Source: Castanea sativa (taxonomy: Eukaryota > Streptophyta > Magnoliopsida > Fagales > Fagaceae). From it: a stretch of DNA of 64,000 bases. The translations under genes were made by a program, and so were the position numbers. The stretch is taken from NCBI RefSeq assembly GCF_040712315.1, contig NC_134015.1, positions 21,763,614-21,827,613 of the forward strand, read 5' to 3'. The notes under the pieces were generated by a model, which was not told where the DNA came from, searched no databases, and saw nothing but the letters and a program-made list of their open reading frames with translations. Of this stretch, positions 12,191-22,591 are shown piece after piece; position 1 is the stretch's first letter; the number at the start of each line of letters is the position of its first letter.

Positions 12191-13600
12191 TATTGATGCT
12201 CATTTTGGCAAGAAGGCCCAACAGCAGGAAGAAGCCTAACAATATGGGAGGAAAATAGTTAGTAAATTGAGTTAGAAAACCATCAAACCCGAAAGGTAGG
12301 AACGATGGATCAAGGGCCTAGAAAATAGCAAATGGACCTCAAAGAAAGCAAGCGGCCCTAAGGGAGCCCAGAGAGAGAAGTAATAAACCCATGAGTACGA
12401 TGAGAAATAGAAAACAAGCAAGAATGAGCCAAAAAGGCCCGAAGTAATGAATTAAGTTGGTAAGAGGTTGATGGGAAGCCCATAAACCCCAAAGGAAAAT
12501 GATATGAAAATTTGGACCGAGAAAGCCTAAAAGACTAAGTAAAGGCCCATGGGAACGTGGAATTTGAATGGGCCAAAGATGCCCGAGGGAAGGAAATGGG
12601 CCGAGGATGCCCAAAAGGATGAAATGGGCCAAGGAAGCCCGTAAGCAATGGAATGAGTCAAGAAAGCCCAAACTAGTATGAATACTAGCCCAATGATAAC
12701 ACTGGCCCGCTGGAATTAAGCAAAGGGAAAATACACAGCAAACCCAAAAGAAAGCTCAACAAGCACGGGTCATACTATAGCACAACAGGAATGGCAAAAT
12801 GGTCTAACAAAAGTACTAGCAAACCCACGGAAGGAACAAAGAATAGGTTAAAAAAAGAAAAACCCACAATTAAGCAAAGCCTAGCTCAAGAAAGAAGTAA
12901 GTTGTAAAGAACAAAGGCTTAAAGATCCATTCACGCCACAAGAGGCCAAGAATGAGCAGCAGAATGCACAGACGAGCTTTCAGGTTATGGCAAACGCATG
13001 AGCAGCAGACAAGCTATGGTCACACACGGAAGTGGAGCACGCACAAGGCACAGACACCACCAACCTGTACCCAGTCAATACAGGAATGGTGGGCCATGGG
13101 TCAAAGGTGAGAAAAGGTATAGTCTAGCGGTAGGGAGAAATGAGAAGCCTATTTTGGGGTTCCCGCTCAAACTCTTTTGGGGGAAATGTCCTGCTGGGAT
13201 GACATACTACCCAAAAGAGAGAAAGATGAGTTGAAATCACTAGGTGCATGCCGTGAGGGATAGTGAGAGAGAATGTCCACCCTTATCCGGATGGGAATGT
13301 CACGGTGAGCAAGCAAACAAAATAAGACTCTTTGTCTGGTAATGAGATGTGGCACAGCCAGCATAGGTAAGTGGTGGTGGCTAGGTAGTTGACAAGCCAG
13401 TGGGTGGTCTGGAAGGACACCTACACCTAGACAAAAGTGGTTAAAGGGTGAAATAGTAAAAACACAGCCACGACAAGCAGTATAAAAGGAGCTTCTGTCG
13501 TGCACAATAAAAACAATGAGGAGAAACTCACCTGCCTGACGCCTTTTGGGCTTACCAAAACTCACCAAAGTCAGCCATAGGGTTTTCACCCTTCTCTTTG
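12191..13600 (+). repeat. 5' LTR, 3' part deleted
   Basis: It aligns with the right LTR from 12191 to about 13465 (GTGGTTAAGGGGT-like word). After that it has sequence the right LTR lacks, including a TATA box (GTATAAAAGGAG, about 13480) and a leader-like stretch. It then joins the pol tail near 13600, so the U5 end, primer site and gag must have been removed by a deletion ending there. The exact junction is not determined. Minus-strand frames at 12339-12671 and 13167-13649 are shadows. Confidence 0.8.
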
Positions 13601-13609
13601 GTCTACAAA

Positions 13610-14041
13610 ATAGAGGTGATGAGCCTCGCAGAAGTAATGACTTCCCCACTGAGAGTCATGCAGATGCGGAAGAAAGAAAAGGAGAAGGAAGTCTTTGCAG
13701 CAGAAAGGTGTGAAGACCTAGAAAGGCTAGATGAGAAAAGAGAAGAGGCTTAAGAACGCAGCTACAGATATAGACAAAAGATGGCTGAAACTTATGGCAG
13801 AATGACTGAAGAAAGAGTGTTTGTGGAAGGACAACTTGTACTAAAGGCAGTGGATCACGTTAGGCGAGGTATGGTAGGACCATCTAAGTTCTCACCAAAA
13901 TGGGAGGGACCCCTTGTGATAAGAGAGGCTCATACAAATGGGTATTAACATTTGGCCCAGATGGACGGCAAAGATTTAATGGACCACATCAAGGGCAAGT
14001 GGTTAAAACAATATTATGCTTTTAAAAAAAAAATCATATAG
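13610..14041 (+). pseudogene. Ty3/gypsy pol remnant, integrase C-terminal tail
   Basis: The plus-strand frame shows the tail that follows the integrase core in Tat-type polyproteins. A Lys/Glu-rich linker comes first. It is followed by a VEGQLVLKAVDHVRRGM block, a GPSKFSPKWEGPLVIREA block and a final DGKDLMDHIKGKWLKQYYA block, the usual C-terminal domain order. There are in-frame stops after the linker (about 13751) and inside the last block (TATTAA, about 13945). It reads TAG at 14039-14041, slightly past the expected end. The catalytic integrase core is missing. The 3' end points at the 3' end of the antisense PMD gene, about 310 bases away. Confidence 0.85.
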
Positions 14042-14353
14042 TTATCCCTTTTGTTTAGTTAGTCTCATGTTTCCTTTTTTTCCTTTCCTCCAAGTGACTG
14101 TGTCACAAGACAATATTGTAGCATGCTTTTATCTAGAATGTAATGAAAAACTATGAAGTATTAGAAAGCATATTGTATCATAGTCATAGTGATAGCAAAG
14201 GCAGTAGCAAGTGTAGTATCATAGTTTACAAACCCAAAACATAGCAGTCATGTAAGACTTGCCAAATAAATATTGTAGAAAATATAAAGTGTACTAGATA
14301 GGGAAATAAGGATATGGAAGCAAAAAGGGAAACTACATAATCAACGAAGTCCT
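14042..14353. other. Gap between converging pol and PMD ends
   Basis: These 312 bases separate the end of pol (plus) from the stop of the antisense gene (minus). They have no reading frame or tandem repeat, in contrast to the array found at the equivalent place in the second gypsy element. Confidence 0.6.
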
Positions 14354-17300
14354 CTAATCTCCAAAGCGACTGGATCCACCAACACTAGAAAGAAGGCATT
14401 CACGATGTCCCTCCAAGTCAGCCACCTCCTTCCTCAAAGCCTCAATGCATGTATCAATGACAACCACAGCAGGGTGAACCTTCTTTACGAAGAAGGCTCG
14501 AGCAATCTCACGAAGATGGTTTAATATGAACTCTACAACAAAGCCCACTCTGATCAACTCCTGTACCGCAGCCCTCCACTGCAAGATCCTTTCGGTGGAA
14601 ACAGTATCGATGAAGTTATGCTCAATTTCATTCATCACACTCCCTAACAACTTCAAGAAATGCTCTCTCGTGAAACGACTAAGAGGAAATCCCCGCATGA
14701 AGTCCCCACAGCTCCTATAGACTGCCTCCAAGTGGGAAGCACACTTCCCAGGAACTTTGAAGCCATAAAAGTCAATATAAGGAGGCCCAGCACCCCAGAA
14801 GTCTGCAGGATCATGATCATTAACCTCGGGCTGGTCAAAGCGTATATAGAAGGCCGTAGCCTCGCTCACGGGGTCTAGAATCGTGGCAGGATTGCTGCCC
14901 ACCTCAAACTGAGAAGCGGCAGTAAGAATCGGAACTAAAAGAAGATATGAAATGCGGTATAAGGAATCCATGAAGTGAAGAGAACGAATTTATAATGAAG
15001 ATAAGGAAGAGGAAGGAAGAAAGAAAACATACCAGGACCCAGAATAGGGGCTGTGGGAGTGGCAGAAATAGGTGCTGAAGGTACGACAGAAATTGGTGCT
15101 GTAGATATGGTAGAAACGGGTGTTGCAGGTGTGGCAAGAGAAAGGGCTATAGGCATCGCTATGTCTACTGCAATCTCAGGCTCCTCGAGAATCTCTATGA
15201 ATCAGAAGAATGAATATGTAGAAATAAATGGAGATTGCATTAGGAAATCATACAAATACATAAAAAAGAAGAAGGGAAGAAGATGGCAATGATAAAGGGT
15301 GAAGAAAAAAAAACCTAACAAGTACGAGGGAATATGTACCCATAGCCTCGGCCTCATGCTCATCACCCTCCTCCTTATCAGAATCAGAGATCCTCCTCTT
15401 CATGGTAGGCTTGTCATCAGAATCTTCAAGAACCTCCTTAGATCCCTCATCAAAAGACAAGTCTGCATTAGGCCCATGAGTGGCAGAGTTAGGGATGGAC
15501 GAAAGAGTAACCACCAGAAAGGAGCCATCTTTCACGGCCTGAGACCAAGCCGCAAAAGTATTGCTCATTGAGATGACAAGAGGTGTAGCAGGGGAGGCAA
15601 GCTTAGGCTGGGAAGCAGGCGGAGGAGTAACTCCCTTCTGGGGAGTAGGAGCCTCGGCAGGAATGGGAGCAGGCTCACTAGCCCTTTCTATCTAGGCACC
15701 CTCATCTACAGGCACAAGCTTGGTGGAAGGGATATGAGTCTCGATAGGAACCCCCTGTGCAGCAGCAGGTGCAGCAGAAGCCATGGCCTTAGCCACCACA
15801 TCGGCCCTATCAAAGAATCCCTCCATGGGTGTGCCTATGGCAGCAGAAACCTCCTCAGTTGTAGGGGATAGATGGAGATGGGCTTGGGCTTAGGCTCGAC
15901 CTAAAGAACACAAAGCAAAAAAATAATAATTAGGGAGAGGGGAAGACATGATAAGTGAGGATGAGTATGTATATGTATATATGAAAAGAAGAAGAGGGAG
16001 AGAAACAAGGCACATGATGACACATGGCAATAGGAACGCATGTAAAAGGCGAAAGAGAAAGACATACCTCCAACTCGGGCTCATCAAGCAATATGAGGCA
16101 GGTGGCAGATGTGTCTTCCTCTTGCTTAGACTGCAAAAAAGAGAAGACAAAAGGAAAGGAATAAGGCAACAAGTATATGGGGTTAGTTGCAAAAAATCCC
16201 TATAAAAAAAATAAAGAAGTAAAATTAGAGATAACATACTTTCCTCTTGGTAGTGGCAGCCGTAGGAGGGGGAGATGTCTTCCTCTTGCTGCCTCGAGTC
16301 CTATTAGGAAGAGGTGTATCAGTAGATGGCCGCGGAGCAGTGGGCCTAGACTTGCCTACAGTAGGGCGCCTGCTAAAACGAGTATAAGCAGAAGGAGGAG
16401 GAGAACTCTCCAAGACTATATTACCTATAGGAGGAAGGCCGCCCTTTAAAGGCATAATATTTGAACAAGTCTCAGAGGAGTCATCACCCTTTTTAGAAGA
16501 CTTAGGCTTGGCGGACCAAGGTGCAGAACCCTTCTTTGTGGGCACGGGGAGGTTTGTCACCTTTACTCTCTTCTCCCAACCTGTGGGAAAGTCACCAGCA
16601 TACTAGAACCACCCCCTCTCCTCTGCATCCCACTCAAATATAGCAGACTGACTCTGCTTCCTAGCATATGCCACCATAGACTTGGTGGGAAGAAGCAATC
16701 GAGGATTGACAGAAATAACTGCATGAAGGTCATCAGGAGGAATGAGAGAGAACCCACGGCTACCCAACAACTCTCACTCAAAAGAAATCATCACGGCCTG
16801 CCAGTACCCATGCATAGCAGCAGTATAAATACCCTCCCTCTGTGAGCCTAGGAGGGTAACTACAGTGAAACACCTACTCCAAAACTCAAAGGCACTGTGC
16901 CGCAGGAATGATTGAACAGAGGTAGGAGACTCCATAATAGCAGAGAAGTCATCAAGAATATCCTGATCCAACCCGAACTACCTCCTCACCCTATCAATAG
17001 AATAATATACAAACCGAACACCCTTATCGGCCAAATAGGAAACCACCTAGCATTGGTGGCTGCCAAGTAAGTAATACCCCTCTCATCAAAACCAATCAAT
17101 GGGGTAGTGGTCCTAGCAGTATTAACAAAAGTACCCATCATAGAATTAGTACATGTAAAACCTGTACCCAAACTCCTATACGCTCTCCAACAAAACCCAA
17201 CTGCCTTATCAAAGAACTCAACAGCAGGATGCCCAAACGGCTTCAATCCAACCCAATGAAAAGCTAACAGAAAATCAAGTGCAAACTGACCATAGAAATC

Positions 17301-18387
17301 AGTAATAACCTTCAGACATGATTGGTATCTCTTTTTGGCAAAGCGAATAGGCCTACACTTTGCCAAGTGCCTAGCACAACGCTTCCACAACAGATGCTGC
17401 AAAATAGTGCTATGGGCAGAAGAAGTAACTATGTGGTAGGAACTCGCTTGCTTCTCATCGCTCTGCAAGATGTGTAACTGAACATACAGATGACCCAGAA
17501 ACATTGGTGCCAATGGCAGACTCACCCTAGTAGAAATCTTGATGGCTAAACAAAAATATAAAGGCTTCATAGCATAATGAGGATGAGAGCCAAAGATGAA
17601 CTTATAGAACCAGAATACGAAAAAGGCCGCACGACGAGCAGCAACGGAAGCCTTGGAGAAAGATCCAACCCAATATGACAACTTCGTGTTGCCACTCATC
17701 CCCTTCCTCAACTCGGCCTCCACGGCCTCCTCCTTTGGAGAAAGCTCCAAAGCACCGGGGTCAACATCACCAAGAATAGGCAAAAGCAGTTGGTTTGCCA
17801 CGTCCTCCAAGGTCATGGTGATCTCACCGCAGGAAAAAAGAAGATGTGGGTTGCAGTGTACCATTGGCGGACCAAATGACAGAGGTTGAACAAGTCCCTG
17901 TAGTTGGACAAGTAACACAATGAAACAATGACCTTCAACACACTGGCCTACTGTAACGCCACCATAAAACCCTTGTCAAACAACTCTGTGTCCACCCATT
18001 CTTTCCAACCCAAAGTGGTACCCAACCCAAATTGAAGAGAATGGGCATAGGGAGTGAAATACCTTGGCGGATAACAAGATTGGGGATTGAAGAAGCCAAC
18101 GGAGCCCAAGATATCTCCGTGTTGCGACGGCAAAAGGAAAGCCACACACGACCCGATGGCGGAGACAGATACTTGTCGGACACTTTTGGGAAATGGGCAT
18201 GAGTGTCATACCAAGGGTCTATAAGAGGAGCGCACTCGCCGTTCGGGTCGCGGCATCCTTCGTCCTCATCGGAATGCTCCGACTCAAAGTAAGGAGGACC
18301 TTCGCCCATGTTTTTAGTGGCAGGATCATCAGAGGCAATCTCTTTTCCCTTACAACGGGAAGAACCTTAGCCTTTCGTTGGCGTCAT
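14354..18387 (-). pseudogene. Antisense accessory gene: plant mobile domain (PMD) protein
   Basis: Read on the minus strand, the gene starts at an ATG at 18387 (MTPTKG), has an in-frame TAA as codon 7, and continues in the same frame through an acidic linker and a YDTHAHFPKVSDKYLSPP block. A frameshift near 18030 and another near 17900 lead into a 310-codon open frame (16986-17918). That frame has the PMD hallmarks GEITMTLEDVANQLLLPILG, a Lys/Arg-rich middle and a long helical tail. Further frames cover a W-rich stretch (16563-16971), Ser/Pro/Lys-rich disordered segments (15250-16560), and a last exon (about 14354-14916) behind an acceptor TTCTCAG, with FWGAGPPYIDFYGFKVPG and a terminal coiled-coil-like helix. 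PMD (aminotransferase-like mobile domain) is known from plant transposons and a few host gene-silencing factors. Its role in retroelements is unknown. This copy is disabled. Confidence 0.82.
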
Positions 18388-18688
18388 GATGGAATGGTTT
18401 ATCTGAGTAGATGAGTGAAAGTGTTTGAGGGAGAAGACGCAGTGAAGAAAGGGAAAGGGAAAGGGAAAGAGTGTTTTGTGTCAGTGATGTGAAGGGAATC
18501 TCTTTAAGTACCAATGTCATTAACACTGACACGAAAGGATGCAATGGTCACCTATCGAATAAGGCATGGAATTTATGAAGCGAAAACTGTGTTTCAGAAT
18601 AACTGCTAAACTGGAAAATTCAAAGAGACAACATTGTTCATGGCAAGAAAAAAAAATAAGGCGGGGTCCACTGTTTGAAAAAGCCTGC

Positions 18689-18742
<54 letters not shown>

Positions 18743-18820
18743 AAGAGAAGAAGAAGAACAGACAGAGAAGAGGAAGAGTCCTTATATTTGCATATGAACC
18801 GTAGAAGCACTTCATATGCT
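18388..18820 (-). promoter_or_regulatory. Candidate promoter/5' UTR of the antisense PMD gene
   Basis: The ~430 bases between the PMD ATG and the polypurine tract include a (GA)n run (18694-18738), which is a (CT)n run in the sense of the antisense gene, plus further CTTCTTCTT-type pyrimidine tracts. Pyrimidine-rich leaders of this kind are common near plant transcription starts. The promoter assignment is inference from position. No clear TATA box is claimed. Confidence 0.35.
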
Positions 18821-18832
18821 CAGGGGGCTGAA
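18821..18832 (+). other. Polypurine tract of the 12.2-20.4 kb gypsy element
   Basis: CAGGGGGCTGAA directly precedes the TGTTGATGC start of the 3' LTR, as expected for the plus-strand priming site. It fixes the LTR boundary and the plus orientation of the element. Confidence 0.75.
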
Positions 18833-20434
18833 TGTTGATGCTCATTTTGGTAAAAAGGCCCAATAGCAGGAATAAGCCCAATAATATGGGAGGGAAAGAG
18901 TTAGTAAATTGAGTTAGAAAACCATCAAACCCGAAAGGTAGGAACGATGGATCAAGGGCCTAGAAAATAGCAAATGAGCCTTAAAGAAACTAAGCGGGCC
19001 TAAGGGAGCCCAGAGAGAGGAGTCATAAACCCATGGGCACTATGAGAAACAGAAAGCAAGCAAGAATGAACCAAAGAGGCTTGAAGTAATGAATTAAGTG
19101 GGTAAGGGGTTGATGGGAAGCCTATAAACCCCAAAGGAAAATGATATGAAAGTTAGGACCGAGGAAGCCCAAAAGACTTAGCAAAGACCCATGGGAATAT
19201 GGAATTAGAATGGGCCAAGGATGCCTGAGGGAAGGAGATGGGCTGAGGATGCCCAAAAATGATGAAATGGGCCAAGGAAGCCCGTAAGAAATGGAATGGG
19301 TCAAGAAAGCCCAAGCTAGTATGAATACTAGCCAATGATAACATTGGCCCGCTAGAATTAAGCAAAGGGAAAGTATACAGCAAACCCAAAAGAAAGCCCA
19401 GCAAGCACGGGTCATACTATAGCATAGTAAGAATGGCAAGATGGCCTGGCAAACGTGCTAGCAGACCCATGGAAGGAACAAAGAATGGGTTAAAAGAAGA
19501 AAAACCCATAAGACCCAGCTCAAGAAGGAAGCAAGTTGTAAAGAACAAAGGCTCAAAGACCCATTCATGCCATAAAAGGCCAAGAATGAGTAGCAGAATG
19601 CACAGACGAGTCTTCAGGTCATGGCAAACGCATGAGCAACAAACAAGCTATGACCACACATGGAAGTGCAGCACGCATAAGGCTCAGGCACTACTAACCT
19701 GTACCCAGCCAATACAGGAGTGGTGGGCCATGGGTTAGAGGTAAGAGAGGGTATGGTCTGGCGGTGGGGAGAAGGGGGAAGCCTATTCTGGGGTTCCCGC
19801 TCAAACTCTTTTGGAGAAAATGTCCTGCTGGGATGACATAATACCTAAAAGAGGAAAAGATAAGTTAGAATCACTAGGTGCATGCCATGAGGGATAGTGA
19901 GAATGAATGCCTACCCTTATCCAGATGGGAGTGCCACGGTAAGGAAGCAAACAAAATAAGACTCTTTGTTTGGTAATAGGATATGGCACAGCCAGCACTG
20001 GTAAGTGGTGGTGGCTGGACAGTTGACAAACCAATGAGTGGTCTGGATGGACACCTACACTCAGACAAAAGTGGTTAAGGGGTTAAATATTTGTGTTATC
20101 TCATCTTCATTACTGTCATTTTACTTATATTGCGTCTTTATTGCCATATTGCTCTTTTCTTTATTTTAGTTAGGAGTTCTTTGCTTGTCCTGGCTAACAG
20201 TAAGCGCGTTTCTTTTATCGTTATTATATTATACTTGCCTGCCATAACTTTCTTGTAACAGTCTCATCTGCCATGGATACGTGATCAAGGTATTAACAAA
20301 AGGGTTTTAGTTTGTGCACATGTCAGATTAAGGTGAGTTGCAATCAGACCGGTCCTGACTCTCTTACTCAGAAGCTTTGGGCCATAGTGTGACATGAGGA
20401 AGCCCAGTCCACAATCTCAAAAAGACCCACCACA
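18833..20434 (+). repeat. 3' LTR
   Basis: It starts with TGTTGATGCTC after the polypurine tract and ends ...GACCCACCACA, followed by the AGTAG duplication. It matches the 5' LTR over its first ~1.26 kb, then continues with ~340 bases (20094-20434) absent from the left LTR. The TATA-containing stretch found in the left LTR at ~13480 is missing here, so this LTR has its own internal deletion. Frames such as 19122-19439 and 19433-19738 are shadows. Confidence 0.85.
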
Positions 20435-20439
20435 AGTAG

Positions 20440-21205
20440 CCACACGGCTGAATCTTAAAATGAAAATTGAAGAAACAGCACCTAAAATATTGTATCTAAG
20501 TTTTGTTATTGTTTATTTATGTTTTCACCTAATGTGTTGGAGTAAAATTTTTAAATCTTCACGTAATATGTTAAGAAGGATATTGTTGTCTAATTTTCAC
20601 TTCCGTATCCTATAATCAAGTACCTTTGTACTCTGTTTTCTTTTTCTATTCCAATGAAATGTGTATCATCTTGAGGATAAAAAATGCCTATTTTATTGTG
20701 GAGGAAGATAATTACAAAGTAGTTTATTGCAACCATTACAAAATAGTTGACGATATAACTTAAGTTTTAATCTTTATATATAAATGGGTCCTTGTTATGT
20801 GAGCTCTACATGACTCACTCTAAAAGAAAAGGTCTAAATACGTGCATTAATCTTTCAAATGAGTACGTATTTCTTCTACAACAAGGAGCTATACATATTC
20901 TGCATATCATAAAGAAGTTTGCAAAAATGTACAATGAAGATGAGACGTACTCAAAATATACCCCTTTTAAACATATTAGTTATGAATTATAATATTGAAG
21001 GTAGGAAAGCTATGACTCTTTGTCACAGCTAGGAGTTTGTGTGACAATTGATTTTATAACCGAGTAAGAAATCCCACACAACGGCGTCGTTTGACCAAAA
21101 TTTCTTCTTTTCTTCCTACGTCACTCGCCTGCTTTAATTCATTTTCTTTTTACGTTAAAATAAATTATTAGTTCTTTTAAGTTTATTGAGTTTTATCACC
21201 GTACA
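20440..21205. other. Intergenic
   Basis: AT-rich DNA without a recognisable gene. Short frames (20394-20615, 20792-20992) have no motif, and the first runs across the LTR boundary. Confidence 0.55.
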
Positions 21206-21345
21206 CTCTTGGTGCGATGGTCACTTCATAAGTATAAGTGTTTGTGGGATGTGGGGGGTAAGGGTCGTGGTTCAAGTCTCTATGAGGGAATCTTACACAT
21301 ACATACACTTAAATTAAGTTCGAGTAAAACTTTTATTTTATATAT
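21206..21345 (+). mobile_element. tRNA-derived SINE
   Basis: TCTTGGTGCGATGGTCACTT looks like an A-box region and GTGGTTCAAGTCTC is a good pol III B-box. They are followed by TCTTACACATACATACACTT and a TA-rich tail. A clearly related copy lies at about 44205-44320 (GCTTGTGGGATGTCGGGAG, ATTCAAGTCTCCATGAGAGA, CACACACATATACA), which supports a dispersed SINE family. Confidence 0.65.
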
Positions 21346-22323
21346 ATATATATATATATATAAAAAGGTTTATTGAGTTTTTTTTTTCTTTGTTTTAATT
21401 TAATGCTATTAGTCCTTAAGTTTAAAAAATGAGCATCATCAGTTCTTACGTTAACTGCTAGTTTTTTTTTTTCTCATAAAAAATTTAATGAAGAGAGTAA
21501 TAACATGATATTTTTAAAATAATGTGATAATATCTTTAATATTAAAAAATTACACATCATTATTGACACATCAGAAAACACAAGATTCATGGAAGACCCA
21601 ATTAAATCAAATCCGTTTCTAATGGATTTTCCGCATAAAATCTGAAAAACTCAACAATAAATCGATGAAATTTTTGTTCAGATCAAAGATATAATTTTGA
21701 TATATTTCGCAACTGAGAAAACCCAAAATTGGTATTAGAAATCTTCGATTTTGAATATGCATCAGAATTTTTACCATTATTTTTTTATACGTGCACTAAA
21801 GCCAATTAATACGATTGGGGCAGTAATAGTTACAAATATGAGTTTTGCCAAGAAGTAACTAGTTGCTGAATTTATAAAGCTCATAATAATAAGGACACTA
21901 GACATGGTGCACTGAATATAAACTTAAACTTAACAATAATTTCATACATTATGTGATGTGATCTTATTGTGATGAACGTAGTATAGCCTTTTTGCGCGTG
22001 TGAGGGGCAAACCTATTAGTCTACAACTTCGCGGAGTAGTGAAGATAGGCACAAAAGAACAGAGAAGCAGAAACTTTGAAAATGACTCTGTATGTATATG
22101 ATTTTCTTTTTCCTTTTCACATTGGAATCGATTTTATATAAATTATGCATATCTCTCTGTGTTTGATCAATTGTAGTGAAGTAGTCTGGTGGAATTATGA
22201 GCAATTTTCCAACAACTTAATCAAAAGCACAATTTTGACCAAATTCTTGCCGTCCTGAATGTTGAAATTGGCAAACTTCAAAAAAAAAAGAAATTACGAA
22301 AAAAATGAAGATCATGCTTCAGT
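21346..22323. other. Intergenic
   Basis: AT-rich, with a TA run at about 21341-21361. No gene, RNA or transposon end can be supported. A 62-codon minus frame (22016-22204) has no recognisable features. Confidence 0.55.
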
Positions 22324-22591
22324 ACAAAGCCCCTACTCTTGCCAAAATGGGGTTTTACCCATTTCTACAAAACTTTTCAGCAAAACGTCCTTTGTCTAAA
22401 ACTATTTAGAGATATGCTCTGTTTTGAAACTCGATTTTTAGAAAAATCAAGTTTCAATGAAAAACTCGATTTGTCGAAAATCAAGTTTAAAACAAGGATA
22501 TATCCCTAAGTAGTTTCAGATAGATAGAGGGCATTTTGTTGGAAAGTTTCAGCGAAAGAAGTATATCCCCATTTTGGCCCCCCTACCCTTG
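22324..22591. mobile_element. Foldback MITE with ~120-bp inverted arms
   Basis: The left arm begins GCCAAAATGGGG (about 22341) and the right arm ends CCCCATTTTGGC. Across the arms the same order is seen in reverse complement: GCAAAACGTCCT against GGGCATTTTGTT, AAACTATTTAGAGATAT against ATATCCCTAAGTAGTTT, AACTCGATTTTTAG against CGAAAATCAAGTTT. Only a short loop (about AGTTTCAATGAAAAACTC) separates them. No clear target duplication was found. A transcript would form a long, imperfect hairpin. Confidence 0.75.

Larger units (their letters stand above)
12191..20434 (+). mobile_element. Ty3/gypsy (Tat-type) retrotransposon, gag-pol deleted, antisense PMD gene retained
   Basis: Direct terminal repeats start at 12191 and 18833 and share CATCAAACCCGAAAGGTAGG, GCAAGCACGGGTCATACTAT and many other long words. 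The 5-bp direct repeat AGTAG flanks the whole (12186-12190 and 20435-20439). The right LTR runs from TGTTGATGC to ...CCACCACA and is preceded by a purine tract. In the 5' LTR the leading TG has become TA. Between the LTRs sit only the last ~140 codons of pol on the plus strand (to 14041) and a long gene on the minus strand (14354-18387). The leader, gag, protease, RT, RNase H and integrase core are absent, so the copy cannot move on its own. Confidence 0.88.

Noticed and set aside
12339..13649. Minus-strand frames of 110 and 160 codons
   Set aside because: They lie within the gypsy LTR, recur in diverged form in the other LTR with different ends, and have no domain.
18520..18881. Frames of 90-96 codons on both strands
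   Set aside because: Produced by the (GA)n run; the sequence is the leader of the antisense PMD gene.
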